NCBI GenBank assembly: GCA_013314755.1
Contig: JABUFA010000002.1
Location: 62,001 to 126,000, forward strand
From: Chthonomonadia bacterium
GTDB lineage: Bacteria; Armatimonadota; HRBIN16
Direction of reading: 5' to 3'
DNA: 64,000 nucleotides
A model generated the notes under the pieces. That model made no database searches. It was not told the DNA's origin and saw only the letters and a program-made list of their open reading frames with translations. A program made the translations under genes and the position numbers. Of this stretch, positions 1-8,628 are shown piece after piece (the first letter of the stretch is position 1; the number at the start of each line of letters is the position of its first letter).

Positions 1-1
1 A

Positions 2-283
2 CGCTTCTCCAAAGCGCTGGTCATCCAGCACATCATCCAGACGCATTCGCTGTCTGGCAGGGAGCTGGTCGCTTTCGGGGATGGGTTCGTGGAGATAGAG
101 AACACCAAGGCGGTCGGCGGGATTGCGGTGGGCGTAGCGTCGGACGAGGTGCGCAAAGAGGGAATCAACGAATGGAAGCGAAATCGCCTTATCGGTGCGG
201 GCGCGGACATCATCGTGCCCGAGTTTCGGGAACAGGAGAAACTGGTGGCGTATCTCTGGAACGAACCACTGGAACAGGAGTGA
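2..283 (+). CDS. HAD family hydrolase, 3' end only
   Basis: The reading frame is open from the window edge to the TGA at 281-283, so only the last 93 or so residues are present. The segment with FGDGFVEIENTK and then GGIAVGVASDE matches the C-terminal motif IV region of HAD-superfamily phosphatases, where the acidic residues bind Mg. The stop lies 3 bases before the next ATG, so the gene is probably the upstream member of a three-gene operon with the DHS-like protein and the PfkB kinase. In that setting a sugar-phosphate phosphatase is plausible, but the substrate cannot be read from the sequence. Confidence 0.75.
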   Translation, partial: RFSKALVIQHIIQTHSLSGRELVAFGDGFVEIENTKAVGGIAVGVASDEVRKEGINEWKRNRLIGAGADIIVPEFREQEKLVAYLWNEPLEQE

Positions 284-286
284 AGG

Positions 287-1261
287 ATGCCCTACCCTCT
301 TTTTGACCGCTCACGCCTGAAGTTGCGCCCGCTTGCCGAGCGGGTGCACGACCTGTCGCTCGACTCTTTCTACGCCCTAACCGACCCCATCCCCCCGTAC
401 GATGCACCCGGCTTTGATACCCTTGCCCAGCGTGTCGCCAATGCGTATCGCAACAGTCGCCCTGTGATACTGATGATGGGCGCACATGTCATCCGCGCGG
501 GCGTCAGCCGTTTCATTATCGACCTGATGGAACGCGGCATCCTCACGCACATCGCCATGAACGGCGCAGGACCCATCCACGATTTCGAACTCGCGCTCAT
601 CGGCAAAACCACCGAAAGCGTGGCGCACTATATCCGCCTGGGACAGTTCGGCTTGTGGGAGGAGACCGGCAGGCTGAACGAGGCAGCGAAGACAGCACAG
701 GCGGAAGGCATCGGCTTTGGCGAGGCGATTGGGCGCATGATAGCCGAGGGTGACTTTCCATACAAAGACATCAGCGTCCTGTGCGCAGGCTATCGCCTGC
801 ATGTGCCAATAACCGTGCACGTCGGCATCGGCTACGACATCATCCACGAGCACCCCAACTGCGACGGCGCCGCGCTTGGTGCTGCCTCTTATACCGACTT
901 TCTGGTCTTCGCCCATACCGTGTCGCAGCTGGAGGGGGGCGTGATGATGGCGTTCGGTTCGGCGGTGATGGCGCCCGAGGTGTACCTGAAAGCGCTGTCT
1001 ATGGCACGCAACGTCGCCCATCAGGAGGGGCGAGAAATCAAGCACTTTACCACTGCCGTGTTTGACCTCATCCCGCTGGAGGGCAACCTGCACCACGAGG
1101 CGCCCAAATCCGACCCGCGCTACTACTATCGCCCGTGGAAAACCATCCTGGTGCGCACCGTTGCTGACGGCGGCGAAAGCTTTTACTTCTGCGGCGACCA
1201 CCGCGTGACGTTCCCGAACCTGTACCACCGCATCCTGCATCATCTGGAGGAGAGCGCATGA
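287..1261 (+). CDS. Deoxyhypusine-synthase-like protein of unknown function
   Basis: This 324-residue protein has the deoxyhypusine synthase-like pattern near residues 66-100: GAHVIRAG, then FIIDLMERG, then HIAMNGAGPIHDFE. In true deoxyhypusine synthases this region forms part of the NAD-binding fold. The motif that carries the catalytic lysine in eukaryotic and archaeal enzymes (GGGVPKH and the downstream NT..E.DGSDSGA block) is not recognisable. The corresponding C-terminal part instead reads LEGGVMMAFGSAVMAPEVYL. Bacteria normally lack hypusine, so another reaction is likely. It starts 3 bases after the HAD gene and overlaps the PfkB kinase by 4 bases, so it probably works with them on a phosphorylated sugar or related compound. 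The family call is fairly safe; the function is unknown. Confidence 0.7.
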   Translation: MPYPLFDRSRLKLRPLAERVHDLSLDSFYALTDPIPPYDAPGFDTLAQRVANAYRNSRPVILMMGAHVIRAGVSRFIIDLMERGILTHIAMNGAGPIHDFELALIGKTTESVAHYIRLGQFGLWEETGRLNEAAKTAQAEGIGFGEAIGRMIAEGDFPYKDISVLCAGYRLHVPITVHVGIGYDIIHEHPNCDGAALGAASYTDFLVFAHTVSQLEGGVMMAFGSAVMAPEVYLKALSMARNVAHQEGREIKHFTTAVFDLIPLEGNLHHEAPKSDPRYYYRPWKTILVRTVADGGESFYFCGDHRVTFPNLYHRILHHLEESA

Positions 1262-2304
1262 CCCGTGAGCGTCTGCAAGAGCTTCTGAACCGCTTCCCCG
1301 AACAAAAGGTGCTGATTGTGGGCGATTTTTTCCTTGACCACTACCTGATGATTGACCGTGCGCTCAGCGAGACCTCGCTGGAGACGGGGCTGGAGGCGTA
1401 TCAGGTGGTGGAGATTCGCAACAGCCCGGGCGCAGGCGGCACGGTCGCCAATAACCTGCGTGCGCTGGGGGTACAGACTTACGCCATCACATTGATCGGG
1501 CAGGACGGGCACGGTTATGAACTCCTGCACGAATTGCGCCAGCGCGGTGTGAATGTGGATGGCATCTTGCAACACCCCGCTCGGTTCACCCCCACCTACA
1601 CCAAGCCAATGCTCCGCGAGCTGGATGGAACCGTACACGAAATCAACCGGCTGGACATCAAGAACCGCACCCCGCTGGAACCCGACTGGGAGGAGCGTAT
1701 CATCGCCCTCCTGCACAACTTCGTGCCCGAAATGGACGGCGTTATCGTGGCGGACCAGGTGGAAGAGCGCAACTGCGGCGTGGTGACCGACCGCGTGCGT
1801 GAGGAGATTTGCCGCCTGGCGCAGGAGTACCCGCAGAAGATATTTTTCGCCGACTCACGCGCCCGCATCGGGGAATATCATCACCTCATGATTAAGCCAA
1901 ATCAGCGCGAGGCAAAGCGTGTCTTTGAACCGAGCTGGGAGGGCGTCTGCACGCTGGACGAAGCCCGCGAAGCAGGCATCCGCCTGCACCGGCGCACCGG
2001 CAAACCCGTCTTCCTCACCGTCGGGGAGTCAGGTGTGCTGGTGATCGATTCCACAGGAGTTGTCCACGTGCCCGCGGTGCCGGTCACGGGAGAGATAGAT
2101 ATCGTGGGCGCGGGGGATAGTACCTCTGCGGGAACCGTCAGCGCACTGTGCAGTGGAGCGAACATCGTAGAGGCCGCCCAGATAGGGCAGCTGGTGGCAT
2201 CCATCACCGTCCAGCAGATTGGCACTACGGGCGTCGCCACCCGCCAGCAGGTGCTTCAGCGTCTGGAAGAAGCCAGAGCGTGGGGATGGAGGGAGGTCGC
2301 TTAG
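1258..2304 (+). CDS. PfkB family carbohydrate kinase, RfaE1/HldE-like
   Basis: A 348-residue ribokinase-fold sugar kinase. The N-terminus reads VLIVGDFFLDHY, followed by SPGAGGTVANNLRALG, the first PfkB signature. The C-terminal signature is DIVGAGDSTSAG near residues 281-292, where GAGD holds the anion hole and catalytic Asp. Overall it resembles the kinase domain of heptose-7-phosphate kinase (COG2870) without the nucleotidyltransferase half. Its ATG overlaps the DHS-like stop (ATGA), which supports translational coupling. It converges on echB on the opposite strand and overlaps its stop by 4 bases. The substrate is not certain: a heptose or other sugar phosphate precursor is the best guess. 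Confidence 0.85.
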   Translation: MTRERLQELLNRFPEQKVLIVGDFFLDHYLMIDRALSETSLETGLEAYQVVEIRNSPGAGGTVANNLRALGVQTYAITLIGQDGHGYELLHELRQRGVNVDGILQHPARFTPTYTKPMLRELDGTVHEINRLDIKNRTPLEPDWEERIIALLHNFVPEMDGVIVADQVEERNCGVVTDRVREEICRLAQEYPQKIFFADSRARIGEYHHLMIKPNQREAKRVFEPSWEGVCTLDEAREAGIRLHRRTGKPVFLTVGESGVLVIDSTGVVHVPAVPVTGEIDIVGAGDSTSAGTVSALCSGANIVEAAQIGQLVASITVQQIGTTGVATRQQVLQRLEEARAWGWREVA

Positions 2305-3164
2305 GGGCGAACCAGATACATCGTCATGAGGTTAATCACCGCCAGCGGGATACCAATCCCCCACCCCACCTGCAACGTCCATCGCCACGTCATGCGTGCA
2401 GTGATGCTGTCCAGCACGATGACCGCAAGATAGCTCACTATCGCCAGCGCCATCCCCACCCACACATTCGTCGCCCACAGCAGAACCGTTAAGCCCAGCA
2501 GAAGCACCAGCTCGTACCAGTGAGTGAGCTCGATAATGCCCAGATAGGGTCCCGAAAACTCCGTCAGGACACCCCGCACAAGCTCCTGATGCGCGTGGTG
2601 TGAGGCGGAGATGTCAAAGGGCGACTTGTTCATCTTCATCGCCAGCACCAGTATCTGCGTCAACCCGAACAGCGGCAGTGTCAGCAAAAGTGGCTGTTCC
2701 AGGCTGAAAATATCCCGCACCATGAAACTGTCCGTCGCCAGGTACACGCCCACCACAAAGAGTGCCAGTAGAGGTTCGTAACTCAACAGCAGGAGCAGTT
2801 CGCGATAGGCGCCGAGCTGGCTGTAGGGAGAACGCACGCTGAACGCACCCAGAATGATGGATACACTGCCCAGCGCCAGCACAAACAGCAGCACCAGCAG
2901 GTCCTGCCCCAGCACCAGCATCACCAGACTCAGCACCACAGAGGTCAGGTACACGTAAACGCTGACCAACTGCATCTTGGTCGAAACCAGCGCGTCCTTC
3001 GAGAAGAGCTTGATGAGGTCATAGAACGGCTGGATGATGGGAGGACCCATTCTGCCCTGCATCCGTGCGCTCAGCTTGCGGTCGATGCCCACCAGCAAGC
3101 CTCCCACCAGCGGCGCAAGCATAATGGTCGCCAGGATAGCCAGAGGAATCTGCCACTCGATCAA
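2301..3164 (-). CDS. echB: Ech/Hyf-type NuoH-like membrane subunit (EchB-like)
   Basis: A 287-residue membrane protein with about eight hydrophobic segments, belonging to the NuoH/HyfC/EchB family. It carries the quinone-site-region pattern RMGPPIIQPFYDLIKLFSKD and the group-4 hydrogenase form KMNKSPFDISASHHAHQELV, which is typical of EchB rather than of complex I NuoH. It links the proton-pumping arm to the hydrophilic arm in Ech and formate hydrogenlyase complexes. Its start overlaps the echA stop by 4 bases, so the two are co-translated. No hydrogenase large or small subunit or ferredoxin-like subunit follows, because the next gene is a convergent kinase. Confidence 0.8.
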   Translation of the reverse strand: MIEWQIPLAILATIMLAPLVGGLLVGIDRKLSARMQGRMGPPIIQPFYDLIKLFSKDALVSTKMQLVSVYVYLTSVVLSLVMLVLGQDLLVLLFVLALGSVSIILGAFSVRSPYSQLGAYRELLLLLSYEPLLALFVVGVYLATDSFMVRDIFSLEQPLLLTLPLFGLTQILVLAMKMNKSPFDISASHHAHQELVRGVLTEFSGPYLGIIELTHWYELVLLLGLTVLLWATNVWVGMALAIVSYLAVIVLDSITARMTWRWTLQVGWGIGIPLAVINLMTMYLVRP

Positions 3165-5071
3165 AGTACCGCCACCCCAAACATGAGGATCAGCAACAGC
3201 ACCGCCACTGCATTCACCCAGCGGTTATGGCGAGCCTCGCCGAAGAAGTACTCGAAATAATGCCCGCCTGCCACCACCTCTTCAATGGAGTCGCCAGCGG
3301 AGCGGAACCGAACATCGGGTACCTCCTCCACCTGCTCACCACACAGGTAAGGCGGCGCGACATCCGCACGACGGATACGAATGAACAGCAGAGGTAGCAG
3401 AAAAGCAAGCACCAGCACCAGAAACAGCATCAGCACCGGGAACCAGCCTACCTCGCTGGCAACCGGCATGTCGGTGGCGAAGCCTGCGCTACCGTAATAG
3501 CGCGTTACAGCAGGTACCACCAGCCGGTTTAACACCTCCGCCACCATCAGGCTGAAGGCGGTCGCGCCGGCGGCAAGCAGTCCCAGTGTGCCCAGATACA
3601 GAGGGTGAAGTCGCTCCATGCGCACAGGCGGGTTGCCGGGCGATACACTGAGCAGTTTGCCCACCCACTTCGTCCAGAACATCACCGTGAACGTACTGCC
3701 GATGACGAACATCACCGTCGCGACGGGCAGTTTCACGGAAGATTCTATCGCCGCCCATTTGGCAATCAGCACCCCGAAAGGCGGAAGCAACATGGAGGCG
3801 ATGCCGATGACTGTTACCGTGGTGGTAAAGGGCATCTTCGCGAAAAGCCCCTCCATGCGCTCAATATCCCGACTGTGGATGCCCTCTTCAATCACGCCCA
3901 CCGCCATAAATAGCAAACCTTTGGAGATAGCATGGAAAATGATAAGCATCACCCCTGCCGAAAGCGCCATCGGCGTATTCAGTCCCGCGCAGGCGACAAT
4001 CAGCCCCAGATTGGATACCGTCGAGTAAGCCAGCACCCGCTTGGCGTTCTGTTGACTGATCGCCAGCATCGCCGCCATGACGAAAGTGAACCCGCCGATG
4101 AGCGCAATCAGGTAGCTGGGGTAGGTGTCGCGAAGCGCAGGAGCAAAACGAAGGATCAGATATGCCCCCGCCTTGACCATGGTGCTGGAGTGCAGTAGAG
4201 CCGAAACGGGGGTGGGCGCAACCATCGCTCCCAGCAGCCACCCATGAAACGGCATCTGCGCCGACTTGGTGAACCCCGCCAAACACAGAAAGACCAGAGG
4301 CAATAGCATCGCCACTGAACTGGAGTGTCCCTCTACGATTTCGCGCACCGACAGCGTGTGCGCCTGATGGTAAAAAAGCACCATCGCCACCGCCAGCCCT
4401 GCCCCACCGATGAGGTTCATCCACAGAGCGCGATACGCGCTCTCCCACGCTGGCTCGGTATCATCATGCGCAATCAGCAGGAAACAGCATAACGTGGTGA
4501 CCTCCCAGAAGAAGAACAACCAGGGCAGGCTGTTCGCCAGCAGTAAGCCGTTCATCGCTCCCAGAAACAACAGCAACAGCAGGAAGAAACGGGGCTGTTT
4601 GCTTCTGGTCAGCTGCAGATGCTCCTCATGCGCCCGCATGTAAGGAATGCTGTAAACCACCACCACCGAGCCGATAATGCCCACTATCAACAGCATGGTG
4701 ATGGTCAACCAGTCTGCCACAAACAGCGGCTGAGCCTCCTCACCGGACACGACCTTCACATAGCCCAGCGCCGCCGCCTGCAGAAGCACCAGAGCCATCA
4801 CAAGCACATTCCTGCGTTTCCATCCGTAGAAGAAAAAGGCCGCCAGCAGAACCGCGTCTGCCCATGTGACCAGAACATGCCAGATACCTGAACGCGGGGT
4901 ATACTCCAGCCCGCCGCGCATGAAAACCAGCATACTGAGCGCTATCAGCAGAAGAGAGGTCAACAGGATGAGTGCATTACGCCATCGCGCCGCAGAGAGG
5001 AAATAGCAAAGCACACCTGCACAGGCAGGAAGGAGAATCAGACCACCTGTCAACCAGCTTGCTGAGCCCAT
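3161..5071 (-). CDS. echA: Ech/Hyf-type proton-translocating subunit (EchA-like, NuoL family)
   Basis: A 636-residue antiporter-like subunit with many transmembrane segments. The two charged residues expected for proton transfer are present: the Glu in LFFFWEVTTLCC (TM5) and the Lys in GFTKSAQMPFHGWL (TM7), followed by APTPVSALLHSSTMVKAG. The C-terminus has the CGEQV segment and a last helix as in EchA/HyfB. It is divergently transcribed from nuoL with about 200 bases between them. On the minus strand a TATAAT-like box lies at 5115-5120 and a Shine-Dalgarno GGAG just before the ATG. Together with echB it forms a two-gene membrane module. The rest of any hydrogenase must be elsewhere, or the pair serves another complex. 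Confidence 0.85.
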   Translation of the reverse strand: MGSASWLTGGLILLPACAGVLCYFLSAARWRNALILLTSLLLIALSMLVFMRGGLEYTPRSGIWHVLVTWADAVLLAAFFFYGWKRRNVLVMALVLLQAAALGYVKVVSGEEAQPLFVADWLTITMLLIVGIIGSVVVVYSIPYMRAHEEHLQLTRSKQPRFFLLLLLFLGAMNGLLLANSLPWLFFFWEVTTLCCFLLIAHDDTEPAWESAYRALWMNLIGGAGLAVAMVLFYHQAHTLSVREIVEGHSSSVAMLLPLVFLCLAGFTKSAQMPFHGWLLGAMVAPTPVSALLHSSTMVKAGAYLILRFAPALRDTYPSYLIALIGGFTFVMAAMLAISQQNAKRVLAYSTVSNLGLIVACAGLNTPMALSAGVMLIIFHAISKGLLFMAVGVIEEGIHSRDIERMEGLFAKMPFTTTVTVIGIASMLLPPFGVLIAKWAAIESSVKLPVATVMFVIGSTFTVMFWTKWVGKLLSVSPGNPPVRMERLHPLYLGTLGLLAAGATAFSLMVAEVLNRLVVPAVTRYYGSAGFATDMPVASEVGWFPVLMLFLVLVLAFLLPLLFIRIRRADVAPPYLCGEQVEEVPDVRFRSAGDSIEEVVAGGHYFEYFFGEARHNRWVNAVAVLLLILMFGVAVL

Positions 5072-5278
5072 TCATATCTCCTGAGATTGTTGCAACTGTT
5101 CTGCTCCTCTATCCATTATATCACAGCATATCAATAGCCGCCCGGAAGTTGGGGTATACTATCAAGATGGTGTGTTCGTTACGATTTGAAGGACTAAGCG
5201 ATACTCCCAGCGAATAAGATAGATGAGTTTACGAAACGAAATAATTCAGAGAGAGGACACGGTCAAGGGTAAAAACGG

Positions 5279-7132
5279 ATGGCAGAGTATTTCTGGACCG
5301 CGCCTTTGTGGTGTGTTGCTGCTTCACTGGTAACAGCCCTGCTGTTTGTACCTCGCCGAAGCACGCGATGGGTGTCTGCTCTACCCACCATCCTCGCCGT
5401 TGCGCTGAGTGCCCTGCTTGCGCTCTCCGCCTGGGGTCGTTACGCCGATGGCTTGCATGTGCAGGCGAAGTGGCTGGTCGTGGGAGACTGGAGCATCTCG
5501 GTAGGAGCACAGTTAGACGGGCTCTCCGCGCTGATGATGGTGATTGTCAGCACGGTAAGCCTCGCGGTACAGGTGTATTCGGTGGGCTACATGGCGGGCG
5601 ATTCGGGATTTGCCCGCTATTTTGCTGTGATGGCGTTATTCACCGCCGCCATGCTCGGTCTGGTGATTGCCGACAACCTGCTCCTGCTCTATATGAGCTG
5701 GGAGCTGGTGGGGCTGTGCTCTTACCTGCTCATCGGCTTCTGGTATCGCAAGCCCGAGGCGGCTAACGCTGCCAAGAAGGCGTTTGTGGTCACTCGCTTC
5801 GGCGATGTGGGCTTCCTGCTGGGTATTATCTTGCTCTCGTACGCCGCCGGCACGTGGCAGATTACCGAGATTGAAGCGAAGGTCGCCAGCGGCACGCTGA
5901 ATCCGCTGTTCGGCTCGCTACCGCAGTTCGTCACCGTGGTTGCCCTGCTGTTGTTCTGTGGAGCGGTGGGCAAGAGTGCGCAGTTCCCGCTGCACATCTG
6001 GCTTCCCGACGCGATGGAAGGTCCCACCCCAGTCTCTGCGCTCATCCACGCGGCGACGATGGTGGCAGCAGGGGTGTTTCTGGTCGCGCGGACATTCTTC
6101 CTGTTCGCCGTTTCCCCAACCGCCATGCAGGTGGTCACGGTGGTCGGTGGTTTCACGGCGTTTATGGCTGCCACCATTGCACTTACGCAGTTTGACATCA
6201 AACGGGTGCTTGCCTACTCTACCATCAGCCAGCTGGGCTATATGATGATGGCGCTGGGGCTGGGCGACCGCGTCGCGGCGATGTTCCATCTCGGCACGCA
6301 TGCCTACTTCAAGTCTCTGCTGTTCCTGACCGCTGGCAGTGTGATACACGCCACGCATACTCAGGACATGCGCGAGATGGGCGGGCTTTACGGCAAGATG
6401 AAGGTGACCGCCATCACCGCGCTGATTGGTGCACTGGCGCTGGCTGGTATCTTCCCGCTCAGTGGCTTCTGGAGCAAAGACGAAATCCTGCTTGCCGCGT
6501 GGCAGGGCGGCCATCCCTTCGCGCTGACGATGGGCGTGCTTACCGCCTTGCTGACCGCTTTCTATATGACACGCCTGTGGGTGCTGACGTTCCTTGGGGA
6601 GCCTCGCAGTGAACATGCCGGGCACGCCCACGAGTCGCCGGCGGTGATGAGCGTTCCCCTTCTCCTGCTGGCGGTCGCCGCTGCCGTCGGTGGACTGGCG
6701 GGAGGTGCCGTGCGCTCTGCGCTGGAGGGCTCAGGGGAACATGCCAGCATCTCCATACCGCTTGCTCTCGGTGCGACAATCGTTGCTCTCATCGGTATCT
6801 TTGCTGGCTACGGGATGTACCGCTCGGCCGGGAAGGAGGAACCTCTGCAGAGGAGGCTTCCTGCGTCTCTCTACACCTTGCTGGAGCGCAAGTGGTTCGT
6901 GGACGACTTTTTCACTTTCGTGGTCGCGCGGCTGGTATTACTGGCTGCCAGCGTCATCGCGTGGGTAGACCGTCATGTCGTGGACGGTATCGTCAACGCG
7001 GTCGCATGGTTCACGGGCGCAACGGGCGCACGCCTGCGCTGGCTGACCAATGGACAGGCTCAGTTTTACGTGCTGGTGCTGGTCATCAGCATTCTGGCGA
7101 CAGTGGCTGCCGTGCTGAACCGTTTTCCGTAA
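5279..7132 (+). CDS. nuoL: NADH-quinone oxidoreductase subunit L
   Basis: A 617-residue complex I antiporter-like subunit, close to the usual NuoL length. The TM5 glutamate (MSWELVGLCSYLL, E142) and TM7 lysine (GKSAQFPLHIWLPDAMEGPT, K232) are both in place. The long C-terminal part includes the stretch KWFVDDFFTF that precedes the last helix, as expected for the lateral-helix region of NuoL. It is the first gene of nuoL-nuoM-nuoN. The other complex I genes (A-K) are not in the window. No strong ribosome-binding site lies close to this ATG, so the start is likely but not certain. Confidence 0.93.
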   Translation: MAEYFWTAPLWCVAASLVTALLFVPRRSTRWVSALPTILAVALSALLALSAWGRYADGLHVQAKWLVVGDWSISVGAQLDGLSALMMVIVSTVSLAVQVYSVGYMAGDSGFARYFAVMALFTAAMLGLVIADNLLLLYMSWELVGLCSYLLIGFWYRKPEAANAAKKAFVVTRFGDVGFLLGIILLSYAAGTWQITEIEAKVASGTLNPLFGSLPQFVTVVALLLFCGAVGKSAQFPLHIWLPDAMEGPTPVSALIHAATMVAAGVFLVARTFFLFAVSPTAMQVVTVVGGFTAFMAATIALTQFDIKRVLAYSTISQLGYMMMALGLGDRVAAMFHLGTHAYFKSLLFLTAGSVIHATHTQDMREMGGLYGKMKVTAITALIGALALAGIFPLSGFWSKDEILLAAWQGGHPFALTMGVLTALLTAFYMTRLWVLTFLGEPRSEHAGHAHESPAVMSVPLLLLAVAAAVGGLAGGAVRSALEGSGEHASISIPLALGATIVALIGIFAGYGMYRSAGKEEPLQRRLPASLYTLLERKWFVDDFFTFVVARLVLLAASVIAWVDRHVVDGIVNAVAWFTGATGARLRWLTNGQAQFYVLVLVISILATVAAVLNRFP

Positions 7133-7148
7133 TGGGTGAGGAGCTGGT

Positions 7149-8627
7149 ATGGATTGGATAACAAAACATGCGCTATCGCTAACGATACTGGTGCCCTTTG
7201 TCACCTGTTTGCTCATTCTGCTGGTGCCGCCGGAGCGCAAAACGGTGGTTCGGGTGATGGCTGCCGTTGCCTCTGGCATTACGCTGCTGATCTCATTGTG
7301 GCTGTGCCTGAACTTTGACGTCGCCAAGGGCGGCATCCAGTTCGAGGAGCGGCTGGAATGGCTGCCGATGACGGGGGTCAGCTATCACCTCGGCGTGGAC
7401 GGCGTGAGCATTACGCTGGTGCTGCTTACCGCCTTCATCATCTTCACGGGTGTGTTTGCTTCGTGGACGATAGAGCACCGCACCAAAGACTTCCTCGCGC
7501 TTCTGCTGTTCCTGGTGACTGGGGTGTTCGGGGTGTTCGTCTCGGTAGACCTGTTCTTCTTCTTTCTGTTCTACGAGATTGCAGTGCTTCCCATGTACCT
7601 GCTGATTGGCATCTGGGGTACCGGGCGCAAAGAGTACGCCGCCATGAAGCTCACGCTGTATCTCCTGCTGGGCAGTGCGTTTATCCTCGTGGGCATGTTA
7701 GCGGTCTATTTCCTCAGCCCGACCAAAACCTTTGACATTCCCGAACTGCTTGCCACCGCGAAGTTCACCACTGAGCAACAGCGCATCCTGTTCCTGCTAT
7801 TTTACGTGGGGTTCGGTATTCTGGCGGGCATCTGGCCCCTGCATACTTGGTCGCCCGATGGTCACGCCAGCGCACCGACGGCGGTCAGTATGCTTCATGC
7901 GGGCGTGCTGATGAAGCTGGGCGCTTTCGGCGTGTTGCGCGTGGGGATGAGCCTCCTGCCCGAAGGTGCGCAGTACTGGGCGCCCCTGATGGGTACCATC
8001 GCCGTCATCAACATCATCTACGGTGCGTTCAGCGCAATGGGACAGACCGACCTGAAATACGTCATCGCGTACTCCAGCGTCAGCCATATGGGTGTGGTCA
8101 TGCTGGGGCTGGCAGGCATGAACGCCATCAGCCTGACCGGTTCCACCATGCAGATGTTTGCACACGGCATCATGACAGGGCTGTTCTTCGCTCTGGTAGG
8201 GCTGGTGTACGAGAAATCGCACACGCGCGACATCCTGAAAATGGGCGGCTTCGCCGAGAAGATGCCCGGTATTGCCGTGGCTTTCGTGATTGGCGGGCTT
8301 TCCTCGTTCGGGTTACCCGGCACTGGGGGCTTCGTGGCGGAGTTCCTGACCTTCTGGGGCGTGTGGCAGACCTATCCGTGGATGACCTACATCGGCGTGG
8401 CAGGCGTTGTCATCACCGCAACCTATGTTCTGCGCGTGGTGCAGAAGGTCTTCTTCGGCAAACGCCCCGAGGGCTACGATGACCTGCCCGACGCCCGAAC
8501 GACCGAATGGGTGGCGCTGGTGGTGCTGGGGGCGGTGATTATCCTCACCGGAGTGATGCCGCGCCTGCTCACCGACTTCCTGAACGTGGGTGTGCATGAC
8601 TACCTGAGACTGCTGGGGAAGGTATAA
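7149..8627 (+). CDS. nuoM: NADH-quinone oxidoreductase subunit M, TM7 Lys replaced
   Basis: A 492-residue complex I subunit M with the usual multi-helix architecture and a GAGGAG ribosome-binding site 8 bases before the ATG. The TM5 Glu is present in FYEIAVLPMYLLIG (E143). The next key position is unusual. In E. coli NuoM this segment reads FAVKMPVVPLHGW with the essential Lys234; here it reads FGILAGIWPLHTWSPD, with Leu at the lysine position (about L225). The TM8 lysine in HAGVLMKLGAFG (K256) is retained. It lies 16 bases after nuoL and 1 base before nuoN, so the three are one transcription unit. Confidence 0.93.
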   Translation: MDWITKHALSLTILVPFVTCLLILLVPPERKTVVRVMAAVASGITLLISLWLCLNFDVAKGGIQFEERLEWLPMTGVSYHLGVDGVSITLVLLTAFIIFTGVFASWTIEHRTKDFLALLLFLVTGVFGVFVSVDLFFFFLFYEIAVLPMYLLIGIWGTGRKEYAAMKLTLYLLLGSAFILVGMLAVYFLSPTKTFDIPELLATAKFTTEQQRILFLLFYVGFGILAGIWPLHTWSPDGHASAPTAVSMLHAGVLMKLGAFGVLRVGMSLLPEGAQYWAPLMGTIAVINIIYGAFSAMGQTDLKYVIAYSSVSHMGVVMLGLAGMNAISLTGSTMQMFAHGIMTGLFFALVGLVYEKSHTRDILKMGGFAEKMPGIAVAFVIGGLSSFGLPGTGGFVAEFLTFWGVWQTYPWMTYIGVAGVVITATYVLRVVQKVFFGKRPEGYDDLPDARTTEWVALVVLGAVIILTGVMPRLLTDFLNVGVHDYLRLLGKV

Positions 8628-8628
8628 G

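Noticed and set aside
5099-5278. Full -35/-10 promoters for the divergent echA and nuoL genes
   Set aside because: TATAAT- and TATACT-like boxes are present, but no -35 at a proper distance could be found, so no separate feature is given.
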